A DNA stretch of 64,000 bases, taken from positions 372,001 through 436,000 of the forward strand of contig NZ_CP047958.1 in NCBI RefSeq assembly GCF_014304815.1, read 5' to 3'. A model generated the notes under the pieces. That model was not told the origin of the DNA and did not search any database. It was given only the letters and a program-made list of their open reading frames with translations. Each line of letters starts with the position of its first letter. Within the stretch, counting starts at the first letter, position 1. The DNA comes from Synechococcus sp. MIT S9220 (GTDB lineage: Bacteria; Cyanobacteriota; Cyanobacteriia; PCC-6307; Cyanobiaceae). A program made the position numbers and the translations under genes. Of this stretch, positions 19,534-30,103 are shown piece by piece.

Positions 19534-21840
19534 ATGACCATCAGCCCACCAGAGCGTGGGAGCACCGCGAAGACTCAAGTCGAGAAGGTCGACAATCCAG
19601 CGACCTTCGAATTGTTCGGAAAGCCCGGACATTTCGACCGAGCCCTCGCGAAAGGTCCCAAAACCACCACCTGGGTTTGGAACCTCCACGCCAACGCTCA
19701 CGATTTCGACAGCCACACGAGTGACCTTGAGGAGGTTTCTCGGAAGATCTTTAGTGCTCACTTCGGCCATCTGGCCGTGATCTTCATCTGGCTGAGTGGT
19801 GCCTTTTTCCATGGCGCCCACTTCTCCAATTTCTCCGGCTGGCTTGCCGATCCCACCCATGTGAAGCCAAGCGCTCAGGTGGTTTGGTCGGTTTTCGGCC
19901 AGGAAATCCTCAACGGCGATATGGGTGCCGGCCACCAAGGCATCCAGATCACCTCCGGTCTCTTCCATGTCTGGAGGGCCTGGGGCATCACCAATGAGAC
20001 GCAGTTGATGTCTCTCGCCATTGGCGCTCTGGTGATGGCCGGCCTGATGCTGAATGCAGGCGTTTTTCACTATCACAAGGCAGCTCCGAAGCTTGAGTGG
20101 TTCCAGAACGTTGAGTCGATGCTCAACCACCACTTGGCTGGTCTGCTGGGCCTGGGCTCACTGTCCTGGACCGGTCACTTGCTGCATGTGTCTCTGCCCA
20201 CCACGAAGTTGATGGATGCCATCGACGCCGGCCAGCCGCTGGTGTTGAACGGCAAGACCATTGCTTCCGTGGCAGACATTCCTCTTCCCCACGAATTCTT
20301 CAATCAGGATCTGCTGGCTCAGCTCTATCCAGGATTCAGTGCCGGCATCGGTGCTTTTTTCAATGGCAACTGGGCTGCATACAGCGATTTCCTCACCTTC
20401 AAGGGTGGAATCAATCCTGTGACCGGAAGCATGTGGATGACCGATATCGCTCATCACCATCTGGCGATCGCGGTGCTGTTCATCGTGGCCGGACACATGT
20501 ACCGGACCAACTGGGGAATCGGTCACTCCATGAAGGAGATCCTCGAGGGCCAGAAAGGCGATCCTCTGCTTTTCCCTGCAACGAAGGGCCATGACGGCCT
20601 GTTCGAGTTCATGATCAACAGCTGGCATGCCCAGCTGGCTCTGAACCTTGCAATGCTCGGCTCCCTGAGCATCATCGTTGCCCAGCACATGTACGCGATG
20701 CCTCCCTATCCGTACATGTCGATTGACTATCCGACTCAGATCGGTTTGTTCACCCATCACATGTGGATTGGTGGCTTCCTGATCGTCGGTGCTTCAGCTC
20801 ACGCCGCCATCGCGATGATTCGCGATTACGACCCTGCCAAGCACGTGGACAACGTCTTGGACAGAGTGCTCAAGGCCCGTGACGCTCTGATCAGCCACCT
20901 CAACTGGGTGTGCATCTGGCTTGGCTTCCACAGCTTCGGCCTGTACATCCACAACGACACCATGCGTGCACTGGGTCGTCCCCAGGACATGTTCAGTGAT
21001 TCCGCGATCCAACTGAAGCCCGTCTTCGCTCAGTGGATTCAGGGTCTGCACGCCGCAGCTGCCGGCAGCACCGCTCCTAACGCTCTCGCTGGCGTCAGTG
21101 AAGTGTTCAACGGTTCCGTCGTCGCCGTCGGCGGCAAGGTCGCGGCGGCTCCAATTCCGCTGGGCACGGCGGACTTCATGGTCCACCACATCCACGCCTT
21201 CACGATTCACGTGACGGTGTTGATCCTGCTCAAGGGTGTTCTTTACGCCCGTAATTCCCGTCTGATTCCAGACAAAGCCAACCTTGGTTTCCGCTTCTCC
21301 TGCGATGGCCCTGGTCGCGGCGGCACCTGCCAGGTGTCTGCTTGGGACCATGTCTTCCTGGGTCTGTTCTGGATGTACAACTCCCTGTCGGTCGTCATTT
21401 TCCACTTCTCCTGGAAAATGCAGAGCGATGTGTGGGGTGCGGTGAGGCCTGATGGCTCAGTCCAATACCTCACCAATGGCAATTTCGCCAACAGCGCCAT
21501 CACCATCAACGGTTGGTTGCGTGATTTCCTGTGGGCTCAGGCCGTTCAGGTGATCAACAGCTACGGCTCCAACACAGCCGGCTACGGAATCATGTTCCTT
21601 GGTGGTCACTTCATCTGGGCTTTCAGCCTGATGTTCCTCTTCAGTGGCCGCGGCTACTGGCAGGAGCTGATTGAGTCCATCGTCTGGGCTCATAACAAGC
21701 TGAAGGTGGCCCCTGGCATCCAGCCTCGTGCGCTGTCCATCATCCAGGGCCGTGCTGTCGGTGTTGCTCACTATCTTTTGGGCGGCATCACAGTCACGTG
21801 GTCCTTCTTCCACGCCCACATCCTTGTGGTGGGCGGCTGA
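19534..21840 (+). CDS. psaA: Photosystem I P700 apoprotein A1
   Basis: 768 residues. One half of the reaction-centre heterodimer binding P700, A0, A1 and the shared FX cluster. The frame is open from 19444, but the ATG at 19534 has a GAGG ribosome site and gives the normal length and start (MTISPPERG). Eleven transmembrane helices are expected from the family. The FX loop [10 protein letters not shown] has its two cysteines at residues 590 and 599. Many His chlorophyll ligands are visible ([27 protein letters not shown]). psaB follows after 22 bases. Confidence 0.98.
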   Translation: MTISPPERGSTAKTQVEKVDNPATFELFGKPGHFDRALAKGPKTTTWVWNLHANAHDFDSHTSDLEEVSRKIFSAHFGHLAVIFIWLSGAFFHGAHFSNFSGWLADPTHVKPSAQVVWSVFGQEILNGDMGAGHQGIQITSGLFHVWRAWGITNETQLMSLAIGALVMAGLMLNAGVFHYHKAAPKLEWFQNVESMLNHHLAGLLGLGSLSWTGHLLHVSLPTTKLMDAIDAGQPLVLNGKTIASVADIPLPHEFFNQDLLAQLYPGFSAGIGAFFNGNWAAYSDFLTFKGGINPVTGSMWMTDIAHHHLAIAVLFIVAGHMYRTNWGIGHSMKEILEGQKGDPLLFPATKGHDGLFEFMINSWHAQLALNLAMLGSLSIIVAQHMYAMPPYPYMSIDYPTQIGLFTHHMWIGGFLIVGASAHAAIAMIRDYDPAKHVDNVLDRVLKARDALISHLNWVCIWLGFHSFGLYIHNDTMRALGRPQDMFSDSAIQLKPVFAQWIQGLHAAAAGSTAPNALAGVSEVFNGSVVAVGGKVAAAPIPLGTADFMVHHIHAFTIHVTVLILLKGVLYARNSRLIPDKANLGFRFSCDGPGRGGTCQVSAWDHVFLGLFWMYNSLSVVIFHFSWKMQSDVWGAVRPDGSVQYLTNGNFANSAITINGWLRDFLWAQAVQVINSYGSNTAGYGIMFLGGHFIWAFSLMFLFSGRGYWQELIESIVWAHNKLKVAPGIQPRALSIIQGRAVGVAHYLLGGITVTWSFFHAHILVVGG

Positions 21841-21862
21841 CCTTTCCTGAACTTTCCCTCTA

Positions 21863-24070
21863 ATGGCAACGAAATTTCCTTCGTTCAGCCAGGGTCTGGC
21901 ACAGGACCCGACAACCCGCCGCATCTGGTACGGGATCGCCACGGCTCACGACTTCGAGAGCCATGACGGAATGACGGAGGAGAGGCTTTACCAAAAGCTC
22001 TTCTCCACCCATTTCGGGCATCTCGCGATCATCGGTCTCTGGGTTTCGGGAAACCTGTTCCATATCGCCTGGCAGGGCAACTTCGAACAGTGGGTCGCCG
22101 ACCCTCTGCACGTGAAGCCCATTGCTCACGCAATCTGGGATCCCCATTTCGGTCAAGGCGCCATAACCGCCTTCACCCAAGCGGGAGCCACATCGCCAGT
22201 GAACATCGCCTACTCAGGCCTGTACCACTGGTTTTACACAATTGGCATGACCAAGAATGCCGAGCTGTATCAGGGTTCCATCTTCATGATGATCCTGTCG
22301 GCCTGGGCACTCTTCGCCGGTTGGCTGCACCTGCAGCCCAAGTTCCGCCCGTCACTCGCATGGTTCAAGAATGCTGAGTCGCGTCTGAACCACCACCTGG
22401 CTGTCCTCTTCGGTTTCAGCTCTATTGCCTGGACCGGACACCTGGTGCACGTGGCGATTCCTGAATCCAGGGGTCAGCACGTTGGGTGGGACAACTTTCT
22501 GAGCGTGATGCCTCACCCCGCCGGTCTTGGACCTTTCTTCACCGGCAACTGGGGTGTGTATGCACAGAATCCTGATTCAGCGGGTCAAATCTTCGGTACG
22601 GCCGAAGGCTCTGGAACTGCGATTCTCACCTTCCTCGGTGGCTTCCATCCTCAGACAGAAGCTCTCTGGCTCACTGACATCGCCCACCACCACCTGGCGA
22701 TTGGTTGCCTGTTTGTGATCGCTGGTCACATGTACAGGACCAACTTCGGTATCGGACACTCCATCAAGGAGATCCTCGAAGCTCACAACCCTCCCAAAGG
22801 CACTCCCGGTGATCTCGGCGCTGGCCACAAGGGTCTTTACGACACCTTGAACAACAGCCTTCACATGCAGCTCGGCCTGGCTCTTGCTTCGCTGGGTGTG
22901 GTCACCTCCTTGGTGGCACAACACATGTATGCGATGCCGTCGTATGCCTTCATCGCGAAGGCCTACACGACACAGGCTGCTCTCTATACGCACCATCAAT
23001 ACATCGCCATCTTCCTGATGTGCGGTGCGTTCGCCCACGGAGCGATCTTCTTCATCCGTGACTACGACCCCGAAGCCAATAAGGACAATGTCCTGGCCCG
23101 GATGCTTGAGCACAAGGAAGCGATCATCAGCCACCTGAGCTGGATCACCCTCTTCCTTGGTTTCCACACGCTTGGTCTTTACGTTCACAACGACGTTGTT
23201 GTGGCGTTCGGAACACCTGAGAAGCAGATTCTGGTTGAGCCCGTCTTTGCCCAGTTCGTTCAGGCCGCTTCCGGTAAGGCGATCTACGGTTTCGACGTTC
23301 TGCTCTCCAATTCCGCTGGTGCTGCAGCCAATGCCAACGCTGCTTACATGGGTGGCTGGATGGATGCCATCAACGGGAACACCGACGTGTTCTTGCCGAT
23401 CGGCCCTGGTGACTTCATGGTTCACCACGCCATCGCTCTTGGTCTGCACACCACAACTCTGATCCTGGTCAAAGGTGCTCTGGATGCCCGTGGCTCCAAG
23501 CTCATGCCAGACAAAAAGGACTTTGGTTACTCCTTCCCCTGCGACGGCCCTGGCCGTGGTGGTACTTGTGACATCTCTGCCTGGGACGCCTTCTATCTGG
23601 CAGTCTTCTGGGCCCTGAACACAATCGGTTGGGTCACCTTCTACTGGCATTGGAAGCACCTGGCTATCTGGCAGGGCAACGTGGCTCAGTTCAATGAGTC
23701 CAGCACCTACCTGATGGGTTGGTTCCGCGACTATCTGTGGCTGAATTCCTCCCAGCTGATCAACGGTTACAACCCCTTCGGTAGTAACAATCTCGCCGTT
23801 TGGGCCTGGATGTTCCTGTTCGGCCACCTCGTCTGGGCGACTGGATTCATGTTCCTGATCTCCTGGCGTGGTTACTGGCAGGAGCTGATCGAGACCATTG
23901 TTTGGGCTCATCAGCGCACACCGCTCGCCAACCTTGTTGGCTGGCGCGACAAGCCTGTGGCTCTGTCCATCGTTCAGGCTCGTGTTGTGGGTCTCGCCCA
24001 TTTCACGATTGGCTACATCCTCACGTACGCCGCCTTCCTGATTGCATCGACATCCGGCAAGTTCGGCTGA
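21863..24070 (+). CDS. psaB: Photosystem I P700 apoprotein A2
   Basis: 735 residues, partner of PsaA in the photosystem I core. FX ligands are Cys560 and Cys569 in [10 protein letters not shown]. The start [19 protein letters not shown] is the conserved PsaB N-terminus. The two genes form one operon, with a 22-base gap and tandem hairpins after psaB. Confidence 0.98.
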   Translation: MATKFPSFSQGLAQDPTTRRIWYGIATAHDFESHDGMTEERLYQKLFSTHFGHLAIIGLWVSGNLFHIAWQGNFEQWVADPLHVKPIAHAIWDPHFGQGAITAFTQAGATSPVNIAYSGLYHWFYTIGMTKNAELYQGSIFMMILSAWALFAGWLHLQPKFRPSLAWFKNAESRLNHHLAVLFGFSSIAWTGHLVHVAIPESRGQHVGWDNFLSVMPHPAGLGPFFTGNWGVYAQNPDSAGQIFGTAEGSGTAILTFLGGFHPQTEALWLTDIAHHHLAIGCLFVIAGHMYRTNFGIGHSIKEILEAHNPPKGTPGDLGAGHKGLYDTLNNSLHMQLGLALASLGVVTSLVAQHMYAMPSYAFIAKAYTTQAALYTHHQYIAIFLMCGAFAHGAIFFIRDYDPEANKDNVLARMLEHKEAIISHLSWITLFLGFHTLGLYVHNDVVVAFGTPEKQILVEPVFAQFVQAASGKAIYGFDVLLSNSAGAAANANAAYMGGWMDAINGNTDVFLPIGPGDFMVHHAIALGLHTTTLILVKGALDARGSKLMPDKKDFGYSFPCDGPGRGGTCDISAWDAFYLAVFWALNTIGWVTFYWHWKHLAIWQGNVAQFNESSTYLMGWFRDYLWLNSSQLINGYNPFGSNNLAVWAWMFLFGHLVWATGFMFLISWRGYWQELIETIVWAHQRTPLANLVGWRDKPVALSIVQARVVGLAHFTIGYILTYAAFLIASTSGKFG

Positions 24071-24079
24071 TCAATCCTG

Positions 24080-24108
24080 ATTGCCCTCACTGCAGGGCAA
24101 TCTTTCAT
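24080..24108 (+). terminator. Hairpin after psaB
   Basis: Perfect 8-pair stem ATTGCCCT/AGGGCAAT with a 6-base loop, followed by a T-rich stretch (CTTTCATT). It begins 10 bases after the psaB stop. It may be a weak terminator or a 3' stabiliser of the abundant psaAB message. Confidence 0.7.
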
Positions 24109-24110
24109 TC

Positions 24111-24144
24111 ACCCCTGTCCAGATCATCTGGCGGGGGTTTTTTG
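24111..24144 (+). terminator. Intrinsic terminator of psaAB
   Basis: A stem built from ACCCC/GGGGT and CCAGA/TCTGG with a small internal loop, directly followed by six Ts (24138-24143). This is the standard intrinsic terminator form and lies just after the first hairpin. It separates psaAB from the convergent cupin gene. Confidence 0.85.
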
Positions 24145-24184
24145 TTGGCTAAATCTGAATGGCGGAGAACAATTCAGCCGTTGA

Positions 24185-25111
24185 TCAGCCGCTAAAAAGA
24201 ATGTCGAGCGTTCGCAGATAAGTGTGGAGTCCTGCGTCCTGAATCGGCAGCACATAGGCATCTGTACCTGACTCGTTGTGGTGGGAATGCCAGTAGCCCG
24301 GTGGAGTCACAAAAGCGGCACCAGCTGCCCAATCTTCTCTGTGTGGGTTTCGGATTCTTCCCTGATCATCGAGCTCAGTGCCAATCAGGGTGTAGCAACC
24401 GGGTTCGCAGTTCACGGCGAAATCCAGGGCGATCGATTGGTGGCGATGGGGCTTTTGTTCCTGTCCTGCGGGAAGAATGCCGAGCATGGCCCAAAGGGTG
24501 TGACTGACCGTTCTTGTTTGGGGAAACGCTGAATTACCCAGCAGCACGCTGACTCGGTTGGCACGCGCTCCGCTGGGGCTGGCTGCGATCTCAGCCAGTC
24601 GCCTCTGGCTGTCGTGATGGCTGTAAAACGTTGGCTCAAAACGGGCTTCATTGGGAGTCACACCCAGAAAACGCAGCAGTGGCGCGTCGTGCACCCAGTA
24701 GAGAGCCGCTTTGCCAGAGCAGCAGTGAATGGCATCTCCTCCGGCGGGGAGAACGAGCATGTCGCCCTTGCTCCACTGGAAGTGTTCGCCGCAAGCTTCC
24801 GTGTCTCCCTGGCCATCGGCCACGAAGAACAACTGGCTTGTTGCCACCGCGGCAGTGCGCAGCTCGTCGCCATCCAGTCGGATGAAGTTGGCGCACAACG
24901 ATGGGCCGGTGGCAGGTCCACTGCACTGCAGTTCTTCGCTCAGATCCAGAGGCATCACGGCACTGCCGTTCTGGGAAAAGAAAGCCGGGGAAAAGGAGCG
25001 ATAGGGAACGGTGCCCGTCAGTCCGCTGCGAATCGGATTGGCCGCTTCGCCGTAGGAGAAATACTGAGCCTGAGCAGATGACGTTTGGCGATTCGTTGCG
25101 CTGCTCAGCAT
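24185..25111 (-). CDS. Two-domain cupin protein, unknown substrate
   Basis: 308 residues from ATG 25111 (MLSSATNRQ); an ATG ten codons earlier at 25141 is possible. Two cupin-like halves are visible: residues about 90-170 (SQLFFVADGQGDTE, GDMLVLPAGGDAIHCC) and about 205-300 (LPAGQEQKPHRHQSIALDFAV, then FVTPPGYWHSHHN). HRH and HSHH could be metal ligands in the second half. The layout recalls gentisate-dioxygenase-type bicupins, but the family is broad and I do not assign a reaction. It is convergent with psaB and separated by the terminator. Confidence 0.7.
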   Translation of the reverse strand: MLSSATNRQTSSAQAQYFSYGEAANPIRSGLTGTVPYRSFSPAFFSQNGSAVMPLDLSEELQCSGPATGPSLCANFIRLDGDELRTAAVATSQLFFVADGQGDTEACGEHFQWSKGDMLVLPAGGDAIHCCSGKAALYWVHDAPLLRFLGVTPNEARFEPTFYSHHDSQRRLAEIAASPSGARANRVSVLLGNSAFPQTRTVSHTLWAMLGILPAGQEQKPHRHQSIALDFAVNCEPGCYTLIGTELDDQGRIRNPHREDWAAGAAFVTPPGYWHSHHNESGTDAYVLPIQDAGLHTYLRTLDILFSG

Positions 25112-25265
25112 GCCGTGTCGTCTCAGCGCTTCAGGGAGCACACACCTTACAAATCTGTGCGTCTGGTTTTCGTATGCAAAGCGTCATGGCTTTGATCGAT
25201 CTCAGTCACGTTTTGATCCTGTTGTCCGCGTCTACTGGACCTTCACCGCTTTGGTTGAGTTCTGG

Positions 25266-25556
25266 ATGTCATTCCCTTCCCTTCCCCCCAAGCTGGAGCT
25301 GGTGGTGCTGCTGGTTGGCGTCGCGGCCGGTTACAACCTCACCTTGCAGATCCTGCCCAGAGAGCGAATCGATCTGGCTCAGCTTGAGGCGGATGAGCAG
25401 ATTGCTGAGCGTGCAGCACCTCAGCCGCCATTTGCTCCGACGACGTTCGCTTCGATCGCGACTAGGGCGTTAGCCGCTGAATCGTCGTCCGGCGGGGCGT
25501 GCCTTATCCCTCCTGGGGGTGGCCCTGCTGTGAACGATCGTTTTGAGCCCTGTTGA
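25266..25556 (+). CDS. Small hypothetical with one hydrophobic helix
   Basis: 96 codons from ATG 25266 (MSFPSLPPKLELVVLLVG). Residues 9-29 form a plausible membrane helix (LELVVLLVGVAAGYNLTLQIL), followed by a charged stretch (PRERIDLAQLEADEQIAER). The last third is less protein-like. It sits alone between two minus-strand genes and ends 2 bases before the end of the RND pump gene. No known family is recognised, and coding status is uncertain. Confidence 0.4.
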   Translation: MSFPSLPPKLELVVLLVGVAAGYNLTLQILPRERIDLAQLEADEQIAERAAPQPPFAPTTFASIATRALAAESSSGGACLIPPGGGPAVNDRFEPC

Positions 25557-25558
25557 AA

Positions 25559-28500
25559 TCAGCCGTCCAGCTCCGGACTTGCCGCATCGACTCCTCGCCA
25601 GCGCTTGAACAGCAGATAGGTTGCCGGCACGATGAAGAGTGAGAGCAGCGTGGACACCAGCAGCCCGCTGAACACAACGGTGCCGATGCTGATGCGGCTG
25701 GCGGAGCCTGTGCCTGTGGCGAGCAGCAATGGCAGAAATCCGGCCAACGACGTCACTGCGGTCAGCAGGATCGGTCGCATCCTGTTCAGCGCTGCTTCCT
25801 CGATTGCATCCGTCAATGCGACGCCTTGCTTTAGACGCTGATTGGCGAATTCAACAATCAGGATTCCATTCTTGGCGGCCAGGCTCACCAGCACCAGCAG
25901 GCCCATCTGGGCGAAAACGTCGAGGCTGAGACCGCGCAGCTTCAGGCCGATCAGTGCTCCCAGCAGTGCCATCGGCACTGTGAGCAAGATGATCAGTGGG
26001 TCTACGAAGCTTTCATAGAGGCCCGCCAGCAACAGATACACCACCGTGACGCCAAGGCCGAACAGCACCCAGGACACGGATTCCGCCCGGGTCTCCTCTC
26101 TGGCAAGACCGGTGAAGGCGAGACCCAGGTTGTTGCCTCCGGTCTGATCACTGATCGACTGCAGGAGATCGATGGCCTGGCCGCTGCTGATCCCCTCCGC
26201 TGTGACGGCAGTAATGCTGATGGATCGGTTCTGGTTGTAATGGGTGATTCGATTCGCTCCTGAATCACGCTTCAGCCGCGCAACGTTTGCCACAGAGACC
26301 AGATCGCCGCTGCGGTTGCGCACCATCAGGCTGGTGAGATCTCCAGGCGTGCTGCGATCTGTTCCCTCCAGTTGGAGATAGATGCTGCGGATTTCCCCTC
26401 CCGCGAAGGTGTCATCAATGAAACGGCCTCCGATGGCGGTTCCGATGTCCCTGAGAGTGGGACCCACCGGAAGGTCCAGAGCAGCCATCTGGCTTCGGTC
26501 CAGCTCTAGTCGCCATCGTGGTGAGCTTGCATCGAAGCGCGTGCTGACGCGCTGGAATTGTCCGGAGTTCTGGGCAGCAAGGATGAACTGTTGGGCCTGG
26601 GTCTCGAAATCCTGCAGGCTCAGCTGGCCGCTACTGCGATCCAGCAATTCCATCTGCAGGCCCGATTCGCTGCTGAAACCGCGCACTGTGGGCGGTGTGG
26701 TCACGATCACCTGAGCATCGGTGATGCGTCGTCTCAGCTCGCTGTTCAGGCGCTGCTTCACAGCTTCACTGCTGTTCTGCCGCCCTAAGCGTTCTTTCAT
26801 GGGTGTGAGGCGCAGATAGAACGATCCCGTGTCCTCGCCTCTCTGTCCGAACGAGCTTCCGGCATAGAAATTGCCGCTGCGGATCAGGGGCTCTTCGGCA
26901 ACCACCTCGCGGATGCGTTCCATCACAGCCTCGGTTCGTTCCAGGCTTGCCCCCTCCGGAAGCGTGAAATACCCGCGTACCTGGCCCTGATCTTCGTTGG
27001 GGATGAAGGAGGTGGGGATCGTCGCCAGACCAATGCCGGTGAGCATCAGGCCTGCCAGCACCAGAGCGACCACGGTTCTGCCACGCGTTAGCCAAACCGC
27101 CAGCGTCCGTGCGTAAAGACGTTGCAACCGGGCCATGCCCGATTGCAGTCTGCGACTGATCAACCTCAGCGGTCCTGGCAAGCGTCCGTCGCCCTGTCCG
27201 AGCACGCGGGCGCAGGCCATCGGAGTGAAGGTGAGGGCATTGAACGTTGAGAACAGAATGGCGCCACTGATGGCCAGTGCAATCGGTTGATATAGGCGGC
27301 CTATGGAGCCAGGGATCAGCAGAACAGGCAGGAAGACTGCAGCCAGAACAAGCGATGTGGCCAACACGGCGCCCGCTAGTTCTGCCATGGCATCTTCCGC
27401 AGCCCCCTTCGGCTCCTCGCCCCGCTCGATCCGACCTGCGATGTCTTCGCTGACGACAATGGCGTCGTCGACCACGATGCCTGTGGCCAGCACGAGGCCA
27501 AACAGGATCAGGCTGTTGAGATTGGACCCGCTGAGGCGCACCACCACAAGACTGCCGATCAATGCCACAGGCACCGCCAGGCCAGGAATCAAGGCAAGGC
27601 GCCAGCGTCCCAGAAACAGCACCAGCACTAGCAAAACCAGCAGCACCGCGTCCCTGAGGGTGTCTCTGGTGCGATCGAGATTGGCCTGGACGGTTTCGGC
27701 CACATCCACGATCACCTGAACATCCAATCCGGGGGGAAAGCTGCTTTCCAGGCTTTTCAGCCTGTCTCGAACCGCACGGCTGACTTCCAGTGCATTCGAT
27801 CCATCCCGCTGGAAGATGCCAACAGCCACGGAGCTTTCGCCCTGAAGGTTGAGGGCGCTGCTGCCGTAGCTGCGTTGCCCCAGCTCAACGCGACCCACAT
27901 CCTTCAGCCGAACTAGGCCTCCGTTTTCGGTGCGTTTCACCACCATGGCTTCAAAGTCGGCCTGGCTGCGTAGACGCCCTTCGGCATCCACCGGCAGGCT
28001 GAACAACTGCCCTGCCGGTGCCGGTGCCTCACCCAGATTGCCCACTGCGGCAAGAACGTTCTGCTCTGCCAGAGCATTGGTGATGTCGTTGGTGGAGAGA
28101 TTGAACTGCTCCAGCCGACTGGGATCCAGCCAGAGTCGATAGGCGAGCTCGCTACTGCCAAACACACGGATGTCGCCAACTCCAGGCGTGGTTCGCAGGC
28201 CTTCACTCAGTCGCTGGTCGAGCCAGCCACCGATGAAGATCGGCTCATACAGCCCGGGAGGAGCGCTGAAGCCGAGGATCAGCAGGAGATCATTCGTGGA
28301 GCGGTTCACATTCAGCCCCTGCCGCGTCACGGCCTGGGGCAATCGGCGGCTGGCCAGGTTGACCTCGTTCTGAACCTTGATCGCGTTGAGTTCTGGGTCG
28401 CCAGCCTCGAAGCGCAGGCTGAGACTTGCACTGCCCTGTCTGCTGTTAGAGGTGATGCTCTCCAGGCCGTCGAGGTCACTGAGCTGGTTTTCCAGTACTG

Positions 28501-28696
28501 CTGTGACGCTTTGCTCGACAACTTCAGGACCTGCGGCAGGAAAACTGGCGCTCACGCTGACGCGGGTGGGAGCCAGTTGAGGCAGGTCTTCCAGCCCGAG
28601 GCCCACCAGAGACACCACACCCGCCAGCAGCACCAGCAAGCTGCAGACGATGGTGAAGACGGGCCGTCTCAGAAATGGCTGGGAGATGGACCGCAA
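25559..28696 (-). CDS. RND-family efflux transporter (AcrB/MexB type)
   Basis: 1045 residues, full length for an HAE1 inner-membrane pump that exports drugs or hydrophobic compounds using proton flow. The start RSISQPFLRRPVFTIVCSLL contains TM1. The proton-relay aspartates lie in GIVVDDAIVVSED, near residue 410. A large periplasmic loop, then TM7-12, show the duplicated layout; the C-terminal FIVPATYLLF is typical. No membrane-fusion or outer-membrane (TolC) gene is adjacent, so it must use distant partners. Substrate unknown. Confidence 0.92.
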   Translation of the reverse strand: MRSISQPFLRRPVFTIVCSLLVLLAGVVSLVGLGLEDLPQLAPTRVSVSASFPAAGPEVVEQSVTAVLENQLSDLDGLESITSNSRQGSASLSLRFEAGDPELNAIKVQNEVNLASRRLPQAVTRQGLNVNRSTNDLLLILGFSAPPGLYEPIFIGGWLDQRLSEGLRTTPGVGDIRVFGSSELAYRLWLDPSRLEQFNLSTNDITNALAEQNVLAAVGNLGEAPAPAGQLFSLPVDAEGRLRSQADFEAMVVKRTENGGLVRLKDVGRVELGQRSYGSSALNLQGESSVAVGIFQRDGSNALEVSRAVRDRLKSLESSFPPGLDVQVIVDVAETVQANLDRTRDTLRDAVLLVLLVLVLFLGRWRLALIPGLAVPVALIGSLVVVRLSGSNLNSLILFGLVLATGIVVDDAIVVSEDIAGRIERGEEPKGAAEDAMAELAGAVLATSLVLAAVFLPVLLIPGSIGRLYQPIALAISGAILFSTFNALTFTPMACARVLGQGDGRLPGPLRLISRRLQSGMARLQRLYARTLAVWLTRGRTVVALVLAGLMLTGIGLATIPTSFIPNEDQGQVRGYFTLPEGASLERTEAVMERIREVVAEEPLIRSGNFYAGSSFGQRGEDTGSFYLRLTPMKERLGRQNSSEAVKQRLNSELRRRITDAQVIVTTPPTVRGFSSESGLQMELLDRSSGQLSLQDFETQAQQFILAAQNSGQFQRVSTRFDASSPRWRLELDRSQMAALDLPVGPTLRDIGTAIGGRFIDDTFAGGEIRSIYLQLEGTDRSTPGDLTSLMVRNRSGDLVSVANVARLKRDSGANRITHYNQNRSISITAVTAEGISSGQAIDLLQSISDQTGGNNLGLAFTGLAREETRAESVSWVLFGLGVTVVYLLLAGLYESFVDPLIILLTVPMALLGALIGLKLRGLSLDVFAQMGLLVLVSLAAKNGILIVEFANQRLKQGVALTDAIEEAALNRMRPILLTAVTSLAGFLPLLLATGTGSASRISIGTVVFSGLLVSTLLSLFIVPATYLLFKRWRGVDAASPELDG

Positions 28697-28789
28697 GTCG
28701 GCAACCGCTCAGCAAGGGCCCAGATCCTGGCAGCAGAAAGCCCCAAATGAGTCATCGATGACGTCATCCGGGGCATCTCAAACAGTGAT

Positions 28790-28815
28790 TTCAAGCTTCC
28801 ATTTTGAAGTTTGAA
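28790..28815 (-). terminator. Candidate hairpin after psaL
   Basis: Ten-pair stem TTCAAGCTTC/GAAGTTTGAA (one G-T pair) with loop CATTTT, 9 bases beyond the psaL stop. On the minus strand it is followed by ATCACTGTTTG rather than a T-run, so termination would be weak. It separates psaL from the RND pump gene. Confidence 0.45.
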
Positions 28816-28824
28816 AGGAGTGAA

Positions 28825-29316
28825 TCAGCCGACTGGCGCGACACCACCAGCGATCTTCGCCAAGTAGAGCAACGGAGTTGCACTTACAAGGAACCAAGCA
28901 AATGCTGCTCCCCCGCAACCACCAAGCCAGAAGCCACTGGCAAATTCTGACCAGCCTTCTTTCGTGAAGAGGTCAGACGGTGGATTGTCGATGGTGGCGT
29001 CAGCGGGTTGGACCTTGGGTCCGTTGCCAGCGGTGCCATAGATGGACAGACATACAGTCAGGATCGACACCAATCCGATCGAAGCAAGGAGTCCTGCTGT
29101 GGATGCGTAATCGCTGTTTCGGAGAGGACCGCAGACGGCGAAGGGCCCATACAGCAGATACCCATGGGTCATGCCGATTTCCAGGCCGCGTCTGTTCGGC
29201 GAGAGCGATGGTCGATAGATCGGTAACGCGTTGAGGAACGCCTTGACGAAATAGCTGCTGTTCACCGGGGTGGCGAGATTGCCAACCGTTGGATCGGCGA
29301 CGGGGGAAACAGACAT
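28825..29316 (-). CDS. psaL: Photosystem I subunit XI
   Basis: 163 residues. PsaL holds the photosystem I trimer together in cyanobacteria and binds chlorophyll and carotenoid. The sequence shows the conserved [20 protein letters not shown] stretch and [11 protein letters not shown], with membrane helices around residues 75-100 and 125-155. It lies 58 bases downstream of psaI, forming a psaI-psaL operon about 5 kb from psaAB but on the other strand. Confidence 0.97.
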   Translation of the reverse strand: MSVSPVADPTVGNLATPVNSSYFVKAFLNALPIYRPSLSPNRRGLEIGMTHGYLLYGPFAVCGPLRNSDYASTAGLLASIGLVSILTVCLSIYGTAGNGPKVQPADATIDNPPSDLFTKEGWSEFASGFWLGGCGGAAFAWFLVSATPLLYLAKIAGGVAPVG

Positions 29317-29374
29317 GGATGAGGAAGCGGTGGGTGGGCAGTGCGCTTGATCGTTGGCTGAGGCCTGCTAGGGA

Positions 29375-29494
29375 TTAGTCGGCGGTGGTTTCGATCAGGT
29401 TGAACATCAGAACCATCACGACAGCTGGACCCAAAACCCCAGCCAGTGGGATGAAAACCGAGGGCATCCAGGCAGCGGCGAATTCTCCAGTCAT
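29375..29494 (-). CDS. psaI: Photosystem I subunit VIII
   Basis: A 39-residue single-helix membrane protein: MTGEFAAAWMPSVFIPLAG at the start, a hydrophobic helix over residues about 10-32, and the end FNLIETTAD. PsaI sits next to PsaL and helps anchor it. The size, sequence and position just upstream of psaL support the call. ATG at 29494, TAA at 29375-29377. Confidence 0.93.
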   Translation of the reverse strand: MTGEFAAAWMPSVFIPLAGVLGPAVVMVLMFNLIETTAD

Positions 29495-29608
29495 GGCAGC
29501 GACCCAAATGTCTCCAGTTACTGTAAAGACTGCCTTTCTGGTGGTCTTCGACCGATCGGGTCGGTGACATAAAAATTCAATCCGTTTGGCCTCCGTCGCC
29601 CTGAACCC

Positions 29609-30103
29609 ATGAATCAGCTGCTTGCAGGTGGTGCCGCCCTTGTGCTGGTAGTCGTGCTCTGGAGTCTTGGTCGACGGCCTGGAAAAACGCTGTTGAGCAG
29701 CACGGATGCAACCTCTGTGGCAGCCATCAACAGAGCCCAGCTGGGATTAGTGCAGGTTTCATCGCCGCAGCAGAACCCTGAGACTCAGGAAGGATCTGGC
29801 CAGGGAACCGGCGATTTGGCCCCGTTCCAGCCTCCAGTCAGCAGCGCTGAGCGGATCTCACTTGAGCGTCGGTTACGCGAGGCGATGGATCAAGGCAACC
29901 CAGACCAGAGGCTTGAGGCCGTGAGGGTGGCGGGTCAGTGGGGGCATGCCTCCGTTCTGCCGCTGCTGAGGCGTGGTCTGCGTGATGCTGACAGTCTTGT
30001 CGTCGAAGCCGCTGCAACAGCCATTGAGCGTCACCGTGGAGCGACCCGACCGTCTCCGACTCAGGTGGCCCGGCCCCCTCGCAACGTTGCCCGGATGCGA
30101 TAG
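29609..30103 (+). CDS. HEAT-repeat-like protein with N-terminal membrane anchor
   Basis: 164 residues. Residues 4-22 are hydrophobic (LLAGGAALVLVVVLWSLGRR) and probably an anchor. A Gln/Gly/Pro-rich linker follows (residues about 50-75), then a single HEAT-like pair around 95-145 (RLEAVRVAGQWGHASVLPLLRRGL; DSLVVEAAATAIERH). The tail is basic. A binding or scaffold role is likely, but the partner is unknown. Its 3' end overlaps the convergent glycosyltransferase gene by 43 bases. Confidence 0.65.
   Translation: MNQLLAGGAALVLVVVLWSLGRRPGKTLLSSTDATSVAAINRAQLGLVQVSSPQQNPETQEGSGQGTGDLAPFQPPVSSAERISLERRLREAMDQGNPDQRLEAVRVAGQWGHASVLPLLRRGLRDADSLVVEAAATAIERHRGATRPSPTQVARPPRNVARMR

Noticed and set aside
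22577-24001. Long minus-strand ORF of 474 codons opposite psaB
   Set aside because: Antisense shadow of a certain gene in GC-rich DNA; no recognisable protein features.
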